From: Baekduia soli
Lineage (GTDB): Bacteria > Actinomycetota > Thermoleophilia > Solirubrobacterales > Solirubrobacteraceae
Assembly: GCF_007970665.1 (NCBI RefSeq)
Contig: NZ_CP042430.1
Span: 5,084,001 to 5,148,000 of the forward strand
Reading direction: 5' to 3'
Length of the DNA stretch: 64,000 nucleotides
Part shown: one piece after another, positions 61,300 through 64,000 of the stretch
Numbering within the stretch: position 1 is the stretch's first letter
Layout of the letters: each line of letters starts with the position of its first letter
The notes under the pieces: model-generated
Seen by the model: only the letters and a program-made list of their open reading frames with translations
Database searches by the model: none
Told to the model about the DNA's origin: nothing
Translations under genes and position numbers: made by a program

Positions 61300-63405
61300 G
61301 TGACGACGACCCCGGCGCCGGCCCCGGCGCGCCTGCGCACGCTCGACCGCGTCCTGCAGCCGCGCACGATCGCCGTGCTCGGCGCCTCCGGCCGCCCGGG
61401 GGCGCTCTCGGGGCGGTTCATCGCGGGCCTGCAGCGCCACGGCTACACGGGCCGCATCGTGCCGGTCAACCCGCGCCACGACGAGATCGCCGGCCTGCCG
61501 TGCCTGCCGTCGGTCACCGCGGCCGCGGCGGACGGCCCCGTCGACCTGGCGATCATGTCGCTGCCGCAGGCGGCGGTCCTCGACAGCCTGCGGGAGTGCG
61601 CCGACGCCGGCGTCGGGGGCGTGTCGGTGTTCGCCTCCGGGTTCTCGGAGGTCGGCGAGGAGGGAGCGCGCGACGAGCGGCGGATCACCGCGCTGGCCCA
61701 TGAGAGCGGCATGCGCGTCGTGGGCCCCAACAGCCCCGGGTTCATCAACTTCGCCGAGTCGACGTGCGGGATCGCCAGCGGGGTCGGGTTCCGCCCGGAG
61801 TTCGTGACGGGCGGCATCGCGGTCGTCGCGCAGTCCGGCGGCGTCGCCGGGCTGCTCGTCGAGCGCGCGCAGGACGCCGGCGCCGGCCTGAGCCTGGCCG
61901 TCTGCACCGGCAACGAGGCCGACGTCACCGTGGGCGAGCTGCTGTGGTGGCTGGCCGAGCACGAGCCGACGCGCGTGGTCACCGTCTTCCTCGAGGGCAT
62001 CCGGCAGCCCGAGCTGCTGGGCGGCGGCCTCGACGCGCTGCGCGCCGCGGGCAAGCCGGTCGTGGTGCTCAAGGGCGGCGCGACGGCCGCGGCGGCCCGC
62101 GCCAGCGCGGCGCACACCGGCGCGCTGGCCACCGCCGACGACGTCGTCGACGCCTGGCTGCGCCGCCACGGCGCGATCCGCGTCCTGGGCTTCGACGACC
62201 TGCTCGACCACGCGGTGGCGCTCGAGCGCCTCGGGCGCACGGAGGGACGCGGCGTGGGGATCCTCTCGACGTCCGGCGGCGCGGGCGTCGTGGCGACGGA
62301 GGCGGCCGAGCGCGCCGGCCTGCAGCTGCCCGAGCTCTCGGCGGCGACGCGCGCGCGGCTGGAGGCGACGCTGCCCGACTTCGCGGCGCTCGGCAACCCG
62401 GCCGACATGTCGGGGATGTTCTCCGACGACCCCGAGATCTTCCGCCAGTCGCTGCGGGCCTTCACCGAGGCGCCCGAGATCGCGACCGCGATCCTCGTCC
62501 TCACCGTCCACCCGCCCGAGCCCTCCGAGCGCCTGGCCGACCTCATCCTCGGCGCCGGCGCCGGCGACCTCGCGGTGCTGTGGACGGCCGGCGCGATGGC
62601 GGCGCCCGCGCGCCGGCGGCTCATGGAGGCCGGCGTGGCGTGCTTCGAGGACGCCGGGCGCGCGATGCGGGCGCTCGTGGCCCGCACGCTCGTGCCGGCC
62701 GGCGGCGAGGCCGAGCCGATCGCCGCGGCGGCGCTGCCCCCGCTGCCCGCCCGTGGCGCGTTGACCGAGGCCGAGGGGCTCGCGCTGCTGGGCGGCGCCG
62801 GCGTGCCGGTGGCCGCGACCCGGCCGGCCCCCGATGCCGCCGCCGCGGTGGCCGCCGCGCAGGCGCTCGGAGGGCCCGTGGTGGTCAAGGCCTCGGCGCG
62901 GAACCTGCTGCACAAGAGCGACGCGGGGGCCGTCGTCCTCGGGGTGCGCGGCGACGAGGCCGGCGGCGCCCACGACACGGTCGTGGCGGCGGCACGCGCC
63001 GCCGGCGCGACGCCCGAGGGGTCGATCGTGCAGGCCATGGCGCCGGCCGGGGTCGAGCTCATCGTCGGCGCGACGCGCGACCCGCTGCTGGGGCCGGTCC
63101 TCGTGGTGGGCGCCGGCGGCGTGCTGGCCGAGCTGCTGGGCGGCGTGGCCCGGCGCATGATGCCCCTGCGGGCCGGCGAGGCCCGGGCGATGCTCGGCGA
63201 GGTCGGCGTCGCGCCGCTGCTGGCCGGGCACCGCGGGGCGCCCCCGGCCGACCTCGACGCCGCGGTGACCGCCATCGAGGGCGTGGCCGCCGTCGCGGTC
63301 GCCCTCGGCGAGCGGCTCGAGGCCGTCGAGGTCAACCCGCTGCTCGTGCACCCGGTGGGCCAGGGCGCGACGGCGGTCGACGCGCTCGTGCTGCTGGCGG
63401 GCTGA
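61300..63405 (+). CDS. NDP-forming acyl-CoA synthetase (acetate-CoA ligase family, CoA-binding plus ATP-grasp)
   Basis: The protein has 701 residues from GTG 61300. The domains follow the ACD-type order: CoA-binding Rossmann fold (RTIAVLGASGRPGALSGRFI), two flavodoxin-like succinyl-CoA-synthetase domains, with the phosphohistidine loop ASAAHTGALA, and a C-terminal ATP-grasp (GPVVVKASARNLLHKSDAGA). It forms acyl-CoA from an acid with ATP or ADP, possibly reversibly. The start follows the TetR stop by 16 bp, so both are one unit. Confidence 0.9.
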   Translation: MTTTPAPAPARLRTLDRVLQPRTIAVLGASGRPGALSGRFIAGLQRHGYTGRIVPVNPRHDEIAGLPCLPSVTAAAADGPVDLAIMSLPQAAVLDSLRECADAGVGGVSVFASGFSEVGEEGARDERRITALAHESGMRVVGPNSPGFINFAESTCGIASGVGFRPEFVTGGIAVVAQSGGVAGLLVERAQDAGAGLSLAVCTGNEADVTVGELLWWLAEHEPTRVVTVFLEGIRQPELLGGGLDALRAAGKPVVVLKGGATAAAARASAAHTGALATADDVVDAWLRRHGAIRVLGFDDLLDHAVALERLGRTEGRGVGILSTSGGAGVVATEAAERAGLQLPELSAATRARLEATLPDFAALGNPADMSGMFSDDPEIFRQSLRAFTEAPEIATAILVLTVHPPEPSERLADLILGAGAGDLAVLWTAGAMAAPARRRLMEAGVACFEDAGRAMRALVARTLVPAGGEAEPIAAAALPPLPARGALTEAEGLALLGGAGVPVAATRPAPDAAAAVAAAQALGGPVVVKASARNLLHKSDAGAVVLGVRGDEAGGAHDTVVAAARAAGATPEGSIVQAMAPAGVELIVGATRDPLLGPVLVVGAGGVLAELLGGVARRMMPLRAGEARAMLGEVGVAPLLAGHRGAPPADLDAAVTAIEGVAAVAVALGERLEAVEVNPLLVHPVGQGATAVDALVLLAG

Positions 63406-63427
63406 GGTCGCCCGGGGGCGCGCCGTC

Positions 63428-63449
63428 CCGGCGCGCGCGAGCGCGCCGG
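63428..63449. terminator. GC-rich hairpin after the acyl-CoA synthetase gene
   Basis: A perfect 9-bp stem (CCGGCGCGC and its complement) is closed by a GCGA tetraloop. It lies 23 bp downstream of the stop codon; no U tract follows, as usual in actinobacteria. Confidence 0.6.
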
Positions 63450-63539
63450 CGTGGTCCGGAGGCGACGAAGGGAGAACGCGCCCGCGGGGCCCGGCGCCCG
63501 AGGTCGTCCGCCGGCGCCGGGCGGAGCGCGGCGGCCGGT

Positions 63540-63574
63540 GGCGCGAAGGTGGGCGATGACCACACGTTTGCGCC
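63540..63574 (+). repeat. Dispersed 35-bp hairpin element, copy 2 (partner at 35872-35906)
   Basis: Outer arms CCGGTGGCGC (63535-63544) and GCGCCACCGG (63570-63579) are exact complements. It is present in the 281-bp gap between convergent genes at 63405 and 63687. That gap otherwise contains only the terminator and GC-rich sequence. Confidence 0.55.
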
Positions 63575-63686
63575 ACCGGCGTCCCGTGCAGGCTCCAGGA
63601 CCCCCGTGGCTGTCACCCTCCTCACCGGCCCCGCGGGCGCCCACGCACCCCACCAGCGCCCGCGTGGGACGCCACCACGCAGGTCC

Positions 63687-64000
63687 CTACACCACCATCG
63701 GCCAGTACAGCGGCAGGTCCCCGGCGCCCATGTGGCCCCATACGCTGGGCACCGGGTGGCCGAGGAGCCCGGGCACGAGGCGCTCGCCGACCGCCACGCA
63801 GTCGTCCATGAGCCGTCGGCCGATGGCGTCGGCGTCGGGGTGCTCGGCGAGGTCGAAGAACGGCTTGAGGTGGTTGGCGAACAGCGGGGCGCCGTAGAGG
63901 ATCTTGTAGGCGTCGTCCCACTGGACGGCCTTCATGAACAGCTCCTCCTGGCCGTCGGCGGCCGCGTGCTGCACGGCCACGATCTCGTCGTCGTCCAGCG
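63687..64000 (-). CDS. Hypothetical protein, 5' end outside the window
   Basis: The visible C-terminal 104 residues read inward from the window edge with LDDDEIVAVQHAAADGQEEL, MKAVQWDDAYKILYGAPLFA, and AIGRRLMDDCVAVGERLVPG. The sequence is helical with many acidic and aromatic residues. I do not recognise the family. The frame is open to base 64000, so the start and N-terminal part are missing. It converges with the acyl-CoA synthetase gene. Confidence 0.6.
   Translation of the reverse strand, partial: LDDDEIVAVQHAAADGQEELFMKAVQWDDAYKILYGAPLFANHLKPFFDLAEHPDADAIGRRLMDDCVAVGERLVPGLLGHPVPSVWGHMGAGDLPLYWPMVV

Noticed and set aside
61267-63653. Two overlapping minus-strand frames of over 700 codons opposite the acyl-CoA synthetase
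   Set aside because: The plus-strand product has full ACD domain order. The antisense translations have no domains and are His/Gly/Arg-rich shadows.

Overview
The window comes from a very GC-rich actinobacterium (I estimate about 75% G+C by eye, with strong G/C at third codon positions). The gene set fits the Thermoleophilia/Solirubrobacterales: F420-type luciferase-like oxidoreductases, FHA and PilZ proteins, a YqgE protein, a homing-endonuclease-associated-repeat protein and many GTG/TTG starts. This placement is an inference, because no rRNA or tRNA gene is visible. At least sixteen genes carry a TANNNT hexamer 6-9 nt before the start codon, the signature of leaderless actinobacterial transcription.

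Positions 1-12,100 hold housekeeping and membrane genes: GDPD phosphodiesterase, FAH-family hydrolase, PilZ and Tim44-like proteins, an MFS exporter, a Crp-like regulator, YqgE, a coiled-coil protein, hemolysin III, and an acyl-CoA dehydrogenase with a TetR regulator. Positions 12,100-15,400 hold a HIT protein, a fused ECF sigma factor/class I glutamine amidotransferase, a short acetyltransferase-like protein and an orphan TrpB2. Positions 15,350-20,700 hold glpK-glpD with only a remnant of glpF, then a PhoD-like phosphoesterase. Positions 20,700-28,750 hold an HD-GYP phosphodiesterase, an Ohr peroxidase, a frame-broken MFS gene, lgt, NUDIX, ArsR-like, FHA and PadR genes; PadR has a palindromic operator over its promoter. 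Positions 28,770-37,400 hold an alkyl-DHAP-synthase-like flavoprotein divergent from a second glpD plus TetR (a possible ether-lipid or DHAP locus), an acyltransferase, LtrA, a nucleotide cyclase and a carboxymuconolactone decarboxylase-like protein. Zwf and a glycosidase remnant follow.

From 39,250 to 63,400 lies a coherent CoA-thioester catabolic island. It contains three AMP-forming acyl-CoA ligases, an ACAD10/LvaA-like phosphotransferase with a small partner, a class II aldolase, tandem metallo-hydrolases, a VOC protein, an FAD oxidoreductase, a P450, a dienoyl-CoA-reductase-type flavoenzyme and two luciferase-like oxidoreductases. It also contains an SDR, three hotdog-fold proteins, a carboxyltransferase with a biotin carrier, an enoyl-CoA hydratase, an NDP-forming acyl-CoA synthetase and a TetR regulator. 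Related palindromes (CCAAYCGATCGATTG, CCAACCGGTTGG, CGTTTGGT) sit in its divergent promoter gaps, which suggests one regulon. The substrate is not identifiable from sequence; a ring-containing or branched carboxylic acid is the natural guess.

Five otherwise intact genes are broken by single-base frameshifts, mostly in short G or C runs (hemolysin III, MFS twice, PadR, second GlpD, second luciferase-like protein). Base-calling error is at least as likely as real decay. The glpF and GH15 remnants, by contrast, lack large parts and look like true decay. No IS element, CRISPR array, prophage, tRNA or rRNA was seen.
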